From assembly GCF_004343195.1 (NCBI RefSeq), contig NZ_SMCR01000007.1:124001-188000 (forward strand): DNA of 64,000 bases, written 5' to 3'. Made by a program: the position numbers and the translations under genes. Shown piece by piece: positions 8,740-18,867 of the stretch; positions within the stretch are counted from its first letter, which is position 1, and each line of letters starts with the position of its first letter. A model generated the notes under the pieces. That model saw nothing but the letters and a program-made list of their open reading frames with translations, searched no databases and was not told where the DNA came from. This stretch comes from Biostraticola tofi. Lineage in GTDB: Bacteria > Pseudomonadota > Gammaproteobacteria > Enterobacterales > Enterobacteriaceae.

Positions 8740-9159
8740 GTGAAACCTGCCGCTCGTCGCCGTGCCCGTGAATGTGCCGTCCAGGCGCTTTACTCATGGC
8801 AGTTATCTCATAATGACATTGCTGACATCGAAGTTGAGTTCCTGGCGGAACAGGATGTTAAAGATGTTGATGTCGCTTATTTTCGTGAGCTTTATACCGG
8901 CACGGCGACACACGCAGCGGAGCTTGATAAGCTGATGGCGCCTTTCCTTTCACGCCAGCTCGATGAGCTGGGCCATGTTGAAAGGGCTATCCTGCGTCTG
9001 GCGTTGTATGAATTAAGCAAACGCCTGGATGTGCCTTACAAAGTGGCGATCAACGAAGCGATCGAACTGGCGAAAACCTTCGGTGCTGAAGAGAGTCACA
9101 AATTTGTCAACGGCGTACTGGATAAAGCCGCACCTCATATTCGCCCCAACAGAAAGTAA
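8740..9159 (+). CDS. nusB: NusB, transcription antitermination factor
   Basis: RNA-binding partner of NusE (S10) in the rRNA antitermination complex. The 139-residue helical product starts [20 protein letters not shown] and ends [19 protein letters not shown]. It matches E. coli in length (139) and nearly throughout. The start is a GTG at 8740 preceded by AAAGGGG. It sits between ribH and thiL as in E. coli. A perfect-looking hairpin lies in the 95-base gap to thiL. Confidence 0.97.
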   Translation: MKPAARRRARECAVQALYSWQLSHNDIADIEVEFLAEQDVKDVDVAYFRELYTGTATHAAELDKLMAPFLSRQLDELGHVERAILRLALYELSKRLDVPYKVAINEAIELAKTFGAEESHKFVNGVLDKAAPHIRPNRK

Positions 9160-9201
9160 CGTTAAACAGACCAGGCCGCGCTGGCCGGGCCTTATCTCCC
9201 T

Positions 9202-9230
9202 CGCCTGGCATCGTATTCGATGCCAAGGCG
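9202..9230 (+). other. Strong intercistronic hairpin between nusB and thiL
   Basis: CGCCTGGCATCG and CGATGCCAAGGCG form a 12-bp stem with one bulged A around a TATT tetraloop. No T run follows, so it is more likely an RNA-stability or processing element than a terminator. It ends 24 bases before the thiL ATG, close to the ribosome-binding region. Confidence 0.6.
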
Positions 9231-9254
9231 TCAATAAAACTATGTGGACAGGTT

Positions 9255-10229
9255 ATGGCATGTGGCGAATTTGATCTGATTGCCCGCTACTTTGATCGCG
9301 TTCGTAGTGTACGCCGTGATGTAGCCGTTGGCATCGGAGATGATTGTGCTCTGCTGTCGGTTGATGAAAAAAAACTGATCGCAGTCAGCACCGATACACT
9401 GGTATCCGGGATCCATTTTTTGCCGGATATCTCACCCGCCGATCTTGGCTATAAATCTCTGGCAGTAAACTTGAGCGATCTGGCGGCCATGGGCGCCGAT
9501 CCGGCCTGGCTTTCGCTGGCGCTGACTCTGCCGGAAGTCAACGAACCCTGGCTGGCGGCCTTCAGTGACAGCTTGTTTGATCTGCTTAATTATTACGGTA
9601 TGCAACTGATCGGCGGCGATACGACCCGCGGGCCGCTTAGCCTGACGCTGACTATCCAGGGGCTGATTCCTGCAGGCAGTGCGCTTACGCGTTCCGGCGC
9701 CCGTATCGGCGACTGGATTTACGTCACCGGAACGCTGGGTGACAGCGCCGCCGGTCTGGCTATCCTGCAGGACCGGCTCACGGTGGCGGAGAAGGCCGAT
9801 CGTGATTATCTGCTGTCCCGGCATCTCAGGCCGCAGCCCCGTATCTTGCAGGGTCAGGCGCTGCGCAAGCTGGCAAGTTCCGCCATTGATCTCTCCGATG
9901 GCGTGATAGCCGATCTTCAGCACATCCTGAAACGCAGCGATTGCGGCGCTCGACTGTTCCTCGACGAAATTCCCCGTTCCGCGGCGCTGCTGCGCCAGAC
10001 CTCCATGGAACAGTCTTTGCAATGGGCACTGGCGGGGGGAGAAGATTACGAGCTGTGCTTTACCGTGCCGGAGATCAACCGTGGGGCACTGGATGTCGCG
10101 CTCGGTCATACGGGAGCGGATTTTACCTGTATCGGACAGATCGGGCCGAAAAGCGAAGGCATTCAGTTTATCAGCAACAATCGGCCGGTTGAAAATATCT
10201 GGCTCGGTTATGATCATTTCAGGGAATAA
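9255..10229 (+). CDS. thiL: ThiL, thiamine-monophosphate kinase
   Basis: ATP-dependent phosphorylation of thiamine monophosphate to the active cofactor thiamine pyrophosphate. The 324-residue product (E. coli 325) begins [18 protein letters not shown]. It carries the PurM-like ATP/Mg motifs [42 protein letters not shown] and the late [13 protein letters not shown] and GGEDYELCF blocks. pgpA follows after 3 bases, so the two are very likely cotranscribed and perhaps translationally coupled. Confidence 0.97.
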   Translation: MACGEFDLIARYFDRVRSVRRDVAVGIGDDCALLSVDEKKLIAVSTDTLVSGIHFLPDISPADLGYKSLAVNLSDLAAMGADPAWLSLALTLPEVNEPWLAAFSDSLFDLLNYYGMQLIGGDTTRGPLSLTLTIQGLIPAGSALTRSGARIGDWIYVTGTLGDSAAGLAILQDRLTVAEKADRDYLLSRHLRPQPRILQGQALRKLASSAIDLSDGVIADLQHILKRSDCGARLFLDEIPRSAALLRQTSMEQSLQWALAGGEDYELCFTVPEINRGALDVALGHTGADFTCIGQIGPKSEGIQFISNNRPVENIWLGYDHFRE

Positions 10230-10232
10230 TAC

Positions 10233-10736
10233 ATGGCAATAGTGGATATGGCGGCCGGGAAAAGCCGGGTCAGGCTGACCAATCCTTGGCATTTTCTGGC
10301 AACCGGTTTTGGCAGCGGCATGTTTCCCTGGATGCCCGGTACCGCCGGTTCGCTGGCGGCAATTCCGGTTTGGTGCCTGCTTATTCAGGCACCCTGGCAG
10401 GTTTATTCACTGTTGGTCATGTTTGCCATCTGCATGGGCGTATTCTTCTGCCACCAGACCGCTGCCGATATGGGCGTTCATGACCATGGCTGCATTGTCT
10501 GGGATGAATTTGTCGGTATGTGGATAACGCTGATGGCGCTGCCGGTCAATGAATGGCAATGGGTGGCCGCCGGTTTTGTGCTGTTCCGGATCCTGGATAT
10601 CTGGAAGCCTTGGCCGATACGCTGGTTTGATCGTAATGTGCAGGGCGGAATGGGGATAATGATCGATGATGTGGTCGCCGGCATCCTGTCCGCCGGTATT
10701 ATCTATCTGGTCGGTCACCACTGGCCGCTGTTCTGA
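10233..10736 (+). CDS. pgpA: PgpA, phosphatidylglycerophosphatase A
   Basis: Inner-membrane phosphatase that makes phosphatidylglycerol from its phosphate. The 167-residue product (E. coli about 172) carries the family motif VHDHGCIVWDEFVGMWITLM, GMFPWMPGTAGSLAAIP near the N terminus and FDRNVQGGMGIMIDDVVAGI near the C terminus, with about four membrane segments. It is the last gene of the nrdR-pgpA series and is convergent with yajO. Only a weak 6-bp hairpin (CCCCTG/CAGGGG near 10755) lies in the 50-base gap. Confidence 0.95.
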   Translation: MAIVDMAAGKSRVRLTNPWHFLATGFGSGMFPWMPGTAGSLAAIPVWCLLIQAPWQVYSLLVMFAICMGVFFCHQTAADMGVHDHGCIVWDEFVGMWITLMALPVNEWQWVAAGFVLFRILDIWKPWPIRWFDRNVQGGMGIMIDDVVAGILSAGIIYLVGHHWPLF

Positions 10737-10786
10737 TCCGCTGTGCCTTTTCCCCTGGCCGGACGCCGATCAGGGGAGGGCATTGA

Positions 10787-11761
10787 TTAATCAAATCCGG
10801 TGATGTGATGGGGCTGGTACGGCGATTCCAGTTCGGCAATCTCTTCCGGCTCAAGGGTCACATCAACCGCGGCGACCAAATCCGTAAACTGTTCGGCGCG
10901 CGAGGCGCCGATGATCGGTGCGGTGACCGCAGGCTTGGACAACATCCAGGCTAATGCCACCTGTGCCCGTGAAATACCCTTCCTGTCGGCAATGACTGCC
11001 ACCCGTTCGGCAATCTTGCTGTCCGTTTCGGTCGAGTGATCGTAAAGCTTTTTGCCTACTTCATCGGAGACAGTGCGGGCGGTGGTCTCTCCCCATGGGC
11101 GGGTGAGGCGGCCGCGGGCAAGCGGGCTCCAGGGCAGCACGGCAATGTTTTCCGCCTGGCATAGGGGATGCATCTCGCGCTCTTCTTCACGCTGAATCAG
11201 GTTGTACTGATCCTGCATGCTGACAAAACGGCTCCAGCCATGCAAATCGGCAGTGTACAAGGCGCGGGCGAACTGCCAGGCATACATGGATGAGGCGCCG
11301 ATATGGCGTGCCTTGCCTGATTTGACCACCTCATCCAGCGCAGCCAGGGTCTCCTCCAGCGGCGTGTCGTAATCCCAGCGATGGATCTGCAGTAAATCGA
11401 CATAGTCGGTGCCCAGCCGGGTAAGGCTGTCATCGATAGACTGCAGAATATTTTTTCGCGACAGTCCTTTACCAAGGTTACTCATCGGGAAGTAGACTTT
11501 GGTCGCCAGGACGATATCTTCGCGCCGAGCAAAATCGCTAAGCGCCTTGCCGACGATTTCTTCGCTGCTGCCGTCGGAATAACTGTTGGCGGTGTCAAAA
11601 AAATTGATGCCGGATTCCAGCGCCAGGCGAACAAGCTTACGGGAGCTGTCTTCGGGTAAGGTCCAGGCATGGTTGCCGCGCACCGGATCGCCGAATGTCA
11701 TACAGCCGAGACAAAGGCGGGAAATTCGAAGATCGGTGGTACCGAGTGTCGTATATTCCAT
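10787..11761 (-). CDS. yajO: YajO-family aldo/keto reductase
   Basis: NADPH-dependent aldo/keto reductase. The E. coli homolog has been linked to 1-deoxyxylulose or thiamine-related metabolism, but the physiological substrate is not settled. The 324-residue product is the E. coli length. It shows the AKR core: FFDTANSYSDGSSEEIVG with catalytic Asp/Tyr, VLATKVYFP with the Lys, YVDLLQIHRWD with the His, and WSPLARGRLTRPWGETTA in the cofactor region. It lies 73 bases after dxs on the same strand, the conserved xseB-ispA-dxs-yajO order. Confidence 0.92.
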   Translation of the reverse strand: MEYTTLGTTDLRISRLCLGCMTFGDPVRGNHAWTLPEDSSRKLVRLALESGINFFDTANSYSDGSSEEIVGKALSDFARREDIVLATKVYFPMSNLGKGLSRKNILQSIDDSLTRLGTDYVDLLQIHRWDYDTPLEETLAALDEVVKSGKARHIGASSMYAWQFARALYTADLHGWSRFVSMQDQYNLIQREEEREMHPLCQAENIAVLPWSPLARGRLTRPWGETTARTVSDEVGKKLYDHSTETDSKIAERVAVIADRKGISRAQVALAWMLSKPAVTAPIIGASRAEQFTDLVAAVDVTLEPEEIAELESPYQPHHITGFD

Positions 11762-11834
11762 GGTTATCTCCTGAAACGAGATGGGCTGAGCGTTAATGCT
11801 GAGCTGAGCTGGTTATGCCGGCTGGCGGCGCAAA

Positions 11835-13697
11835 TCATGCCAGCCATTGGGTGATGCGGCGCTCAATACCGGCGGCATCCAGTCCCAGATCGGCGCGGAT
11901 TTCCTGCTGCGATCCCTGAGAGATAAATCGATCCGGTAGGCCGATATTCAGCACCGGCACGGCGATGCGCTTAAGCATCAGGAACTCATTCACTCCACTG
12001 CCGGCACCGCCGATAACCGCATTTTCTTCCAGGGTAACCAGGGCATCATGGCCGGCTGCCAGCTCGGTAATCAGCGCGGTATCCAGCGGCTTGACGAAGC
12101 GCATGTCCACAAGCGTCGCATCAAGCTGGTCTGCCGCCTGGCGGGCTTGGGGCAGCAGCGTGCCGAAATTGAGGATCGCAATGGTGTTTCCCTGCCGCAG
12201 CACCACGCCCTTGCCAAGCGGCAGGCACTCAAGAGGCGCCAGCGCGGCGCCGGTGCCGGTGCCGCGCGGATAACGCACCGCCGAGGGACCATCCTGGTAA
12301 TGATAGCCAGTATGCAGCATCTGGCGGCACTCGTTTTCATCACTCGGCGCCATGACAACCATCCCCGGAATACAGCGCAGGAATGAAAAGTCAAACGCGC
12401 CCTGATGGGTTTGACCGTCCGCGCCGACGATGCCGCCGCGATCGATGGCGAACAGTACCGGCGCTTTCTGGATCGCCACATCATGGATCAACTGATCATA
12501 AGCACGCTGCAGGAAGGTGGAATAGATCGCCACTACCGGCTTATAGCCGCCAATCGCCAGTCCGGCGGCAAAGGTGACCGCATGCTGTTCGGCAATGGCC
12601 ACATCGAAATACTGTCGCGGGAACTGCCGAGAAAAGGCGACCATGCCTGAGCCTTCGCGCATGGCAGGAGTGATTGCCATCAGGCGGGTATCTTTGGCGG
12701 CGGTTTCGCACAGCCATTGGCCGAACACCGCTGAAAAGGTCGGCAGACCGCCGGCGCTCTTGGGCAGGGTGCCGATGATCGGGTCAAATTTGGGTACTGC
12801 ATGCCAGCCGATAGGATCTTTTTCCGCCGGGGCATAGCCGCGGCCTTTCTTGGTCATGATGTGCAAAAATTGCGGACCCTTCATGCCGCGCATGTTCTTC
12901 AGGGTCTGAACCAGGCCGTGGACGTCATGACCGTCCACCGGTCCGATATAATTGAATCCCAGTTCTTCGAACAGGGTGCCAGGCACCACCATGCCTTTGA
13001 TATGTTCTTCGGTGCGCTTGACCAGTTCCTTGATCGGCGGGATGCCGGACAGCACCTTTTTACCGCCTTCGCGCAAGGTCGAATAGAGTTTGCCGGAAAG
13101 GATCTGTGCCAGGTGATTATTCAGGGCACCGACGTTCTCAGAGATCGACATCTCATTATCGTTAAGCACCACCAGCAGATCGGACTTGATATCGCCTGCA
13201 TGGTTCATGGCTTCAAACGCCATGCCGGCCGTAATGGCGCCGTCGCCGATGACGCAGACCGTGCGACGGCCTTTGCCTTCGTGCTCCGCCGCCACCGCCA
13301 TGCCCAGGCCAGCACTTATCGATGTAGAGGAATGGCCGACGGACAATACGTCATATTCGCTTTCCTCGCGCCATGGAAACGGATGGAGCCCGTCTTTCTG
13401 GCGGATGGTCGAGATGCGATCCCGCCTCCCGGTCAGAATTTTGTGAGGATAAGCCTGGTGGCCTACATCCCAAATCAGATGATCAAATGGTGTGTTGTAT
13501 ACATAGTGCAGGGCAACAGTCAGCTCAACGGTTCCTAATCCCGATGCGAAATGGCCGCTGGAACGACTTACGCTTTCCAGCAGGAAGGTCCGGAGCTCAT
13601 CGCAAAGCGCTGGCAAACTTTCTTTTGGCAACTGCCGCAGCTCAATCGGTGTATCAGCCAGTGCCAATGTCGGGTATTTCGTTATATCAAGGCTCAT
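11835..13697 (-). CDS. dxs: Dxs, 1-deoxy-D-xylulose-5-phosphate synthase
   Basis: Thiamine-pyrophosphate enzyme that condenses pyruvate with glyceraldehyde 3-phosphate. It feeds the MEP isoprenoid pathway and thiamine and pyridoxal synthesis. The 620-residue product equals E. coli Dxs. Visible are [16 protein letters not shown] (N-terminal His), the TPP-binding [18 protein letters not shown]...[11 protein letters not shown] region near residues 150-185, the [15 protein letters not shown] transketolase-type segment and [15 protein letters not shown]. It lies 37 bases after ispA on the same strand. Confidence 0.97.
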   Translation of the reverse strand: MSLDITKYPTLALADTPIELRQLPKESLPALCDELRTFLLESVSRSSGHFASGLGTVELTVALHYVYNTPFDHLIWDVGHQAYPHKILTGRRDRISTIRQKDGLHPFPWREESEYDVLSVGHSSTSISAGLGMAVAAEHEGKGRRTVCVIGDGAITAGMAFEAMNHAGDIKSDLLVVLNDNEMSISENVGALNNHLAQILSGKLYSTLREGGKKVLSGIPPIKELVKRTEEHIKGMVVPGTLFEELGFNYIGPVDGHDVHGLVQTLKNMRGMKGPQFLHIMTKKGRGYAPAEKDPIGWHAVPKFDPIIGTLPKSAGGLPTFSAVFGQWLCETAAKDTRLMAITPAMREGSGMVAFSRQFPRQYFDVAIAEQHAVTFAAGLAIGGYKPVVAIYSTFLQRAYDQLIHDVAIQKAPVLFAIDRGGIVGADGQTHQGAFDFSFLRCIPGMVVMAPSDENECRQMLHTGYHYQDGPSAVRYPRGTGTGAALAPLECLPLGKGVVLRQGNTIAILNFGTLLPQARQAADQLDATLVDMRFVKPLDTALITELAAGHDALVTLEENAVIGGAGSGVNEFLMLKRIAVPVLNIGLPDRFISQGSQQEIRADLGLDAAGIERRITQWLA

Positions 13698-13734
13698 CGG
13701 GTGCTCGTATCGGGGATGTTAAAAACCGCTGTGC

Positions 13735-14643
13735 TTATTTATCTCGTTCAATGATGTAGCGCGCCAGCGATATCAATGCAGAGGTATCATAACCCAGCGT
13801 GGAGATACATTCTAAAGAAGCCAGAGATTCCTGATAAAGGTCACGTGCTTTTGCTCGGGCCATATCCAGTCCCAGCAGCGCGGGATAGGTACTCTTGCCC
13901 AACTGCTGATCGGCGCCCTGGCGTTTGCCGGTAGTGCTTGAGTCGCCCACCACGTCCAGAATATCGTCCTGGACCTGAAATGCCAGGCCGATCGCTGATG
14001 CATAGCGCATCAGATGCGGCATCGCTTGACGGCCGGGCTCGCCGGCGGCCAGGGCGCCCAACACTACGGCGGCGCTAATCAACGCGCCGGTTTTATGACG
14101 ATGGACCTCTTCCAGCGCATCGAGACCCACCTGATGTCCCTCAGCCGCCAGATCAAGAACCTGCCCCAGGCACATGCCCTCAGCACCGCTGGCACTGGCC
14201 AACGCTGAAATCATCGCAATGCGGTCCCGGTCGTCGACCGCAGGCATAGCGCCATCGGCCAGGATGGAGAAGGCCAGGGTCTGCAGCGCGTCGCCCGCCA
14301 GAATAGCGGTAGTTTCGCCGAATTTGATATGGCAGGTCGGCCTCCCGCGCCGCAGATCATCGTCGTCCATGGCGGGTAAATCGTCATGAATCAATGAATA
14401 GGCGTGAATACATTCGACCGCGGCGGCCGGCACATCCAGACTGTCGTCACTGACGCCGAACAATCTACCGGTCTGGTAGACCAGAAACGGCCGCAGACGT
14501 TTACCGCCTAGTAACGCACCGTAGCGCATCGCTTGTGCCAGCGGCTCGCCGTTGTGGCTCAGTCTGCCGAGATAATGCTCCAGCGCGGCATCGACCCGAT
14601 GATGGCTGTCATCAAGCTGCTGCAAAAAGTCCGACATGATCAT
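13735..14643 (-). CDS. ispA: IspA, farnesyl diphosphate synthase
   Basis: Geranyl/farnesyl diphosphate synthase, producing C15 isoprenoid for quinones, undecaprenyl phosphate and heme O. The 302-residue product has both aspartate-rich motifs: [16 protein letters not shown] from residue 86, and [12 protein letters not shown]. It also has [13 protein letters not shown] for substrate binding. The ATG at 14643 overlaps the xseB stop in an ATGA arrangement; an ATG two codons in (14637) is an equally possible start. CyoE, also in the window, uses its product. Confidence 0.95.
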   Translation of the reverse strand: MIMSDFLQQLDDSHHRVDAALEHYLGRLSHNGEPLAQAMRYGALLGGKRLRPFLVYQTGRLFGVSDDSLDVPAAAVECIHAYSLIHDDLPAMDDDDLRRGRPTCHIKFGETTAILAGDALQTLAFSILADGAMPAVDDRDRIAMISALASASGAEGMCLGQVLDLAAEGHQVGLDALEEVHRHKTGALISAAVVLGALAAGEPGRQAMPHLMRYASAIGLAFQVQDDILDVVGDSSTTGKRQGADQQLGKSTYPALLGLDMARAKARDLYQESLASLECISTLGYDTSALISLARYIIERDK

Positions 14644-14882
14644 TCACTGTCCGGGGTAAAAGGCGCCAGCGGCGCGTTTTCGCCATCATTAAGCAGGATC
14701 TGCACCCGCTGTTCGGCCTGCTGCAGCGTTAATTGACCCTGACGGGCTAACTGGACGCCATGCTCAAATTCATTCAGCGCCTCTTCAAGAGGCAGTTCGC
14801 CGGACTCAAGGCGGGTGACGATAGATTCCAATTCTTTAAGTGCAGTTTCGAAACTGGCGGGTTGTTCAGCTTTTTTTGGCAT
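14640..14882 (-). CDS. xseB: XseB, exodeoxyribonuclease VII small subunit
   Basis: Small subunit that assembles with XseA to form exonuclease VII, a single-strand DNA exonuclease. The 80-residue helical product contains [36 protein letters not shown] (written here only as the family's well-known core spanning residues 10-45), the full small-subunit domain, at the E. coli length. It is the first gene of the minus-strand xseB-ispA-dxs-yajO group and is divergent from thiI. Confidence 0.94.
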   Translation of the reverse strand: MPKKAEQPASFETALKELESIVTRLESGELPLEEALNEFEHGVQLARQGQLTLQQAEQRVQILLNDGENAPLAPFTPDSE

Positions 14883-14984
14883 AATATTTTTTCAACAGGG
14901 TATATCGTGGCTTGGGATGAAACCGCCAACGTTAGCCCAGAGTGCGATGATAAGCAAATTGAGCCTCAGCATCACCGAATATGG

Positions 14985-15030
14985 TGTTATACTTCGCGGC
15001 TCGACTGATATGCGCTATCCCGCGAGCCGC
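14985..15030 (+). promoter_or_regulatory. Extended -10 promoter and leader hairpin for thiI
   Basis: TGTTATACT at 14985-14993 matches the extended -10 consensus with one deviation. It is followed by a perfect 8-bp inverted repeat (GCGGCTCG at 14996-15003, CGAGCCGC at 15023-15030). The hairpin lies in the predicted 5' leader of thiI, about 80 bases before its start codon. I saw no TPP riboswitch motif here. Confidence 0.4.
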
Positions 15031-15107
15031 CGCCGGGATACCGATACCTCATTATATATAACGTGTTCCAATACGTTACCCTTTTAAGATTAAAAACGAC
15101 GATCGCC

Positions 15108-16556
15108 ATGAAGTTTATCATCAAATTGTTCCCGGAAATCACTATAAAGAGTCAATCCGTCAGATTGCGCTTTATAAAAATTCTTACCAGTAATATCCGT
15201 AACATCCTGAAGCATTTGGATGAATCGCTGGCGGTCGTTCGGCATTGGGATCACATCGAAGTGCGTACCCGCGATGAGTCCCAGCACCAGATCATCCGCG
15301 ACAGCCTGACGCGCATCCCCGGTATTCATCATATCCTGGCGGTCGAAGACCGGCCCTGGACCGACATGCATGACATCTATGAGCAGACCCTGGCGCTCAA
15401 TCATGATCGGCTGGTCGGTAAAACGTTTTGTGTGCGTGTAAAGCGTCGCGGTACCCATCCCTTTTCCTCCCAGGACGTCGAACGCTATGTTGGCGGCGGA
15501 TTGAATCAACATGTCGCCGCCACCCGCGTAAAATTAACCAAGCCGGAAGAAACGGTACTGCTGGAGATAGAAAACGATCGGTTGTTGCTGGTAACCGGCC
15601 GTTATGAGGGCATCGGCGGCTTCCCGATCGGTACCCAGGAAGATGTACTGTCGCTGATTTCCGGCGGTTTTGATTCGGGCGTCTCCAGCTATATGCTGAT
15701 GCGTCGCGGCTGCCGGGTGCATTACTGCTTCTTCAATCTGGGCGGTGCCGCCCACGAAATCGGCGTCAGACAGGTTGCCCAGCATTTATGGAATCGCTAT
15801 GGCAGTTCCCATCGGGTTCGGTTTATTTCGATCGATTTCGCGGCGGTGGTGTCGGAAATTCTCGAAAAGGTAGACGACGGCCAAATGGGCGTGGTGCTTA
15901 AACGCATGATGGTGCGGGCCGCTTCCCAGATGGCCGAGCGCTTCGGTATCCAGGCGCTGGTCACCGGTGAAGCTCTGGGCCAGGTATCGAGCCAGACCCT
16001 GACCAATCTGCGTCTGATCGACAATGCCTCGGACACGCTGGTACTGCGGCCGCTGATTTCTCACGATAAAGAACACATTATCACTATGGCCCGGTCGATT
16101 GGTACCGAAGAGTTTGCCAAGACCATGCCGGAATACTGTGGGGTGATTTCCAAGAGCCCGACGGTAAAAGCCGTTAAGGCAAGGATAGAAAAAGAAGAAA
16201 CGCATTTTGATTTCAGCGTGCTTGAAAACGCCGTTGCCCAGGCGGAATGTATTGATATCCGCGAGATCCTGGAGCAGACCCGCCAGGACCTAGTGGAAGT
16301 CGAAACGGTAGCCGGATTCACGGAACAGGATATTGTGCTGGATATTCGCTCGGTTGACGAGCAGGACGCCAGCCCCCTGACGCTGGATAACGTTCAGGTA
16401 CAGTGCCTGCCGTTTTACAAACTGAGTAGCCAGTTCGGCGACCTGGACCAGAGCAAATCTTACCTTCTCTATTGCGATCGCGGCGTAATGAGCCGACTCC
16501 AGGCGCTTTATCTGCGCGAACAGGGTTTTAACAATGTGAAGGTCTACCGCCCCTGA
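15108..16556 (+). CDS. thiI: ThiI, tRNA 4-thiouridine sulfurtransferase
   Basis: Transfers sulfur to uridine 8 of tRNA and to ThiS in thiazole synthesis. The 482-residue product equals E. coli ThiI. It has the N-terminal ferredoxin-like and THUMP domains (to about 165), the PP-loop [17 protein letters not shown] near 185, the conserved cysteine in [14 protein letters not shown] (near 344) and a C-terminal rhodanese domain with the active-site cysteine in [13 protein letters not shown] (near 456). The ATG at 15108 gives the conserved [11 protein letters not shown] start. Its last 13 bases overlap the tail of the convergent yajL. Confidence 0.97.
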   Translation: MKFIIKLFPEITIKSQSVRLRFIKILTSNIRNILKHLDESLAVVRHWDHIEVRTRDESQHQIIRDSLTRIPGIHHILAVEDRPWTDMHDIYEQTLALNHDRLVGKTFCVRVKRRGTHPFSSQDVERYVGGGLNQHVAATRVKLTKPEETVLLEIENDRLLLVTGRYEGIGGFPIGTQEDVLSLISGGFDSGVSSYMLMRRGCRVHYCFFNLGGAAHEIGVRQVAQHLWNRYGSSHRVRFISIDFAAVVSEILEKVDDGQMGVVLKRMMVRAASQMAERFGIQALVTGEALGQVSSQTLTNLRLIDNASDTLVLRPLISHDKEHIITMARSIGTEEFAKTMPEYCGVISKSPTVKAVKARIEKEETHFDFSVLENAVAQAECIDIREILEQTRQDLVEVETVAGFTEQDIVLDIRSVDEQDASPLTLDNVQVQCLPFYKLSSQFGDLDQSKSYLLYCDRGVMSRLQALYLREQGFNNVKVYRP

Positions 16557-17152
16557 ACTGATGGCTGGCGATAATCATCGATACCCTCGGGCAACACCAA
16601 CTGGGCGGCAACCTCTGCCGCCTTTTCTCTCGTTATCAGCAGGCTGATGATATGGAGGGCAAAATCGATGGCGGTGGCAGGTCCCTGGCTGGTCAGCAGA
16701 TTATAACGGGGCTCATAAACGGTGCGCCGCCCTTGCCAGCAATCGGCCGGGATACGTTCTTTCAGTCCGGGGAAGCCGGTTATTTTCGCCTTGGGAAAGA
16801 GGTCATGCCGGATAAGCACCAGCGCCGGCGCGGCACAAATCGCTGCGACTAATCGTTCGGAGCGGTGGTGAGCGGCAAGGGTGTCTACCAGCAGTTGGCT
16901 GTCGCCGAATGCTTCAGCGCCTTTAAGCCCGCCGGGCAGCACGATGACATCAAAAGTCTGTCCGCTAACCGATGCCAGCGAAACATCCGCCAGCAGGGTT
17001 ACCCCGCGGGAACAGATTACCTGCAGGTTACCGTCGGGATTGACACTCGCTAACGTTACCGCTATCCCCGCCCGCGCCAGCAAGTCAACAACCGTAACGG
17101 CTTCCGTTTCTTCGCTACCATTCGCCAGACAAACCAGTGCTGTTACGCTCAT
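16544..17152 (-). CDS. yajL: YajL, DJ-1/PfpI-family protein deglycase/chaperone
   Basis: Member of the DJ-1 superfamily, reported in E. coli as an oxidative-stress chaperone and protein or nucleotide deglycase. The 202-residue product (E. coli 196) has the family core: [20 protein letters not shown] with the conserved Glu, [15 protein letters not shown], and the nucleophile elbow [12 protein letters not shown] with the reactive cysteine. Its start overlaps the end of panE by 38 bases on the same strand and its tail overlaps thiI by 13 bases on the other. Confidence 0.93.
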   Translation of the reverse strand: MSVTALVCLANGSEETEAVTVVDLLARAGIAVTLASVNPDGNLQVICSRGVTLLADVSLASVSGQTFDVIVLPGGLKGAEAFGDSQLLVDTLAAHHRSERLVAAICAAPALVLIRHDLFPKAKITGFPGLKERIPADCWQGRRTVYEPRYNLLTSQGPATAIDFALHIISLLITREKAAEVAAQLVLPEGIDDYRQPSVQGR

Positions 17153-18029
17153 AGCTATCCTCCTTACGTTTGATTATCTCATACAGCCGCTGGTTTTCGG
17201 GCAGGCAGAGCCCATGAGCCCGCGCCCGGCGCAACAGAAAACCATTGATGTAATCAATCTCGGTATGCCGCTGGGCTCTGATATCCTGCAGCATTGACGA
17301 GGTGTTTTTCGCCGTGGCGGCGATGATCTGGCCGATAAAAAACAACAGGCTTTCATATGAAGTATGGTATCCCTCACGATCCATGACCATCGCCGCTTCT
17401 CGGCACAGCGCCTCAATTTCTGTCTGATAGCGGGCTACCTGGCCATTGACGCAGTCATATTTAACCGACAGCGGGTTCAGTACGCTATTGGCCGCCAGTT
17501 TTATCCAGCAGGAGGCGGCAATATTGTTGTGCCAGGCAACATCGGGCAGGGCGTCATGCAGGACTTCGGCCAGATAGCTCAGTGACTGGGCATTGGCCGT
17601 GGCGGCACCGATACGGGTAGTGCCGTTGGCTACATGGATGATCCTGCCGTGAGCATCGCGATAGGCGGCATGGGTCGTTGTCCCTTGAATGATCGGCTGA
17701 CTGATGGCGGGCAGTTCTTCCCGCGTACCCAGTCCGTTGTGCAGTAATATAATGGTGCAATCGGGTTTGAGCTGGGGAAGCAGAGTCCTGACCGCGCCCG
17801 AAACCTGCCAGGCCTTCAGGGTTACCAGCAGAAAATGACTTTTGCCCAGATGTGCCGCATTGTTCGCCGGCAGTTGATAGCGTACGTGTTCACCTTCGAC
17901 GGTCTGAACGTCAACGTGGCAGACCTGCTGAGGCACCCGCAGCCAGCCTTGCACGTTATGCCCTTGATAGTGCAGCGCCGAAAGCCATAATTGGCCCAGC
18001 GAACCGCACCCGAGAACAGTAATATTCAT
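17115..18029 (-). CDS. panE: PanE, 2-dehydropantoate 2-reductase
   Basis: NADPH-dependent reduction of ketopantoate to pantoate in the pantothenate/CoA pathway. The 304-residue product (E. coli 303) has an N-terminal Rossmann motif, [31 protein letters not shown] with the ketopantoate region, and the catalytic lysine/asparagine block [15 protein letters not shown]. It is upstream of and overlaps yajL, the arrangement found in E. coli (apbA-thiJ), so translational coupling is likely. Confidence 0.94.
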   Translation of the reverse strand: MNITVLGCGSLGQLWLSALHYQGHNVQGWLRVPQQVCHVDVQTVEGEHVRYQLPANNAAHLGKSHFLLVTLKAWQVSGAVRTLLPQLKPDCTIILLHNGLGTREELPAISQPIIQGTTTHAAYRDAHGRIIHVANGTTRIGAATANAQSLSYLAEVLHDALPDVAWHNNIAASCWIKLAANSVLNPLSVKYDCVNGQVARYQTEIEALCREAAMVMDREGYHTSYESLLFFIGQIIAATAKNTSSMLQDIRAQRHTEIDYINGFLLRRARAHGLCLPENQRLYEIIKRKEDSYERNSTGLSGEW

Positions 18030-18242
18030 GTCCTAACCTTTATATGGGATGAGCCGTATTAAGTCCATCGTAAGGGTTAATGAGTCATTATAGACTTAAA
18101 CGCTATTTATACGCCAAAAAGACCTCCGCATCACTGCTGCCGATTCGGTCGTTGCCGGGAAACATAGCATTTTGAAACTCAGTTACCAAGCGGGTATGAT
18201 GCTCTTTAAAGCATGGCCTGAAATTGAATCCGGAGTAACAGT

Positions 18243-18734
18243 ATGCCCTCATTTGACATCGTTTCTGAAATTGATATGCAGGAAGTTCGCAATGCGGTGG
18301 AAAACGCCAACCGTGAACTCAGTACTCGCTGGGACTTTCGTAACGTGCTGGCGAGCTTTGAGCTGAATGAAAAAAATCAAACTATCAAAGCGCTCAGCGA
18401 ATCTGAATTCCAGGTACAGCAGTTGATTGAAATCTTGCGGGAAAAGCTCGCCAAACGAGGAATTGAAGGCGCGGCGTTGGAGTTGCCCGACAATCTTGAG
18501 CACAGCGGTAAAACCTGGAGCACTGAAGCCAAGCTTAAGCAGGGCATTGAATCCCTGCAGGCCAAAAAGCTGGTAAAACTCATCAAGGACAGCAAGCTCA
18601 AGGTGCAGGCGCAGATCCAGGGCGAACAGGTGAGGGTAACCGGCAAAGCCCGTGATGATCTGCAGGGCGTCATTGCTTTAATTAAGAGCGCTGAACTTGA
18701 TCAGCCCTTCCAGTACACCAACTTTCGCGACTGA
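18243..18734 (+). CDS. yajQ: YajQ family cyclic-di-GMP-binding / UPF0234 protein
   Basis: Small cytoplasmic protein of two ferredoxin-like folds. Homologs bind nucleotides or cyclic-di-GMP and act as regulators; the role in enterics is uncertain. The 163-residue product equals E. coli YajQ. It starts [19 protein letters not shown] and ends [22 protein letters not shown]. It is divergent from panE-yajL, with about 213 bases between, and convergent with yajR. Confidence 0.94.
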   Translation: MPSFDIVSEIDMQEVRNAVENANRELSTRWDFRNVLASFELNEKNQTIKALSESEFQVQQLIEILREKLAKRGIEGAALELPDNLEHSGKTWSTEAKLKQGIESLQAKKLVKLIKDSKLKVQAQIQGEQVRVTGKARDDLQGVIALIKSAELDQPFQYTNFRD

Positions 18735-18867
18735 AAATATGACACCCCCGGCCCATCAGGCCGGGTGTTATCATTGCAGCTGTCCGGCTATTGCGCCGGC
18801 AATGCTGGCATGACGACTTATCCGCAGACTATCTGCCCGCACTGTCTGACCGATAAATTTGAAGGTA

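Noticed and set aside
9432..10292. Minus-strand frame (286 codons) opposite thiL
   Set aside because: thiL is conserved along its length; the antisense product resembles nothing and lacks start signals.
12801..13538. Plus-strand frame (245 codons) opposite dxs
   Set aside because: Shadow of the dxs coding sequence.
14883..15107. TPP riboswitch before thiI
   Set aside because: No CUGAGA-type thi-box motif was found in the gap; only a simple hairpin.
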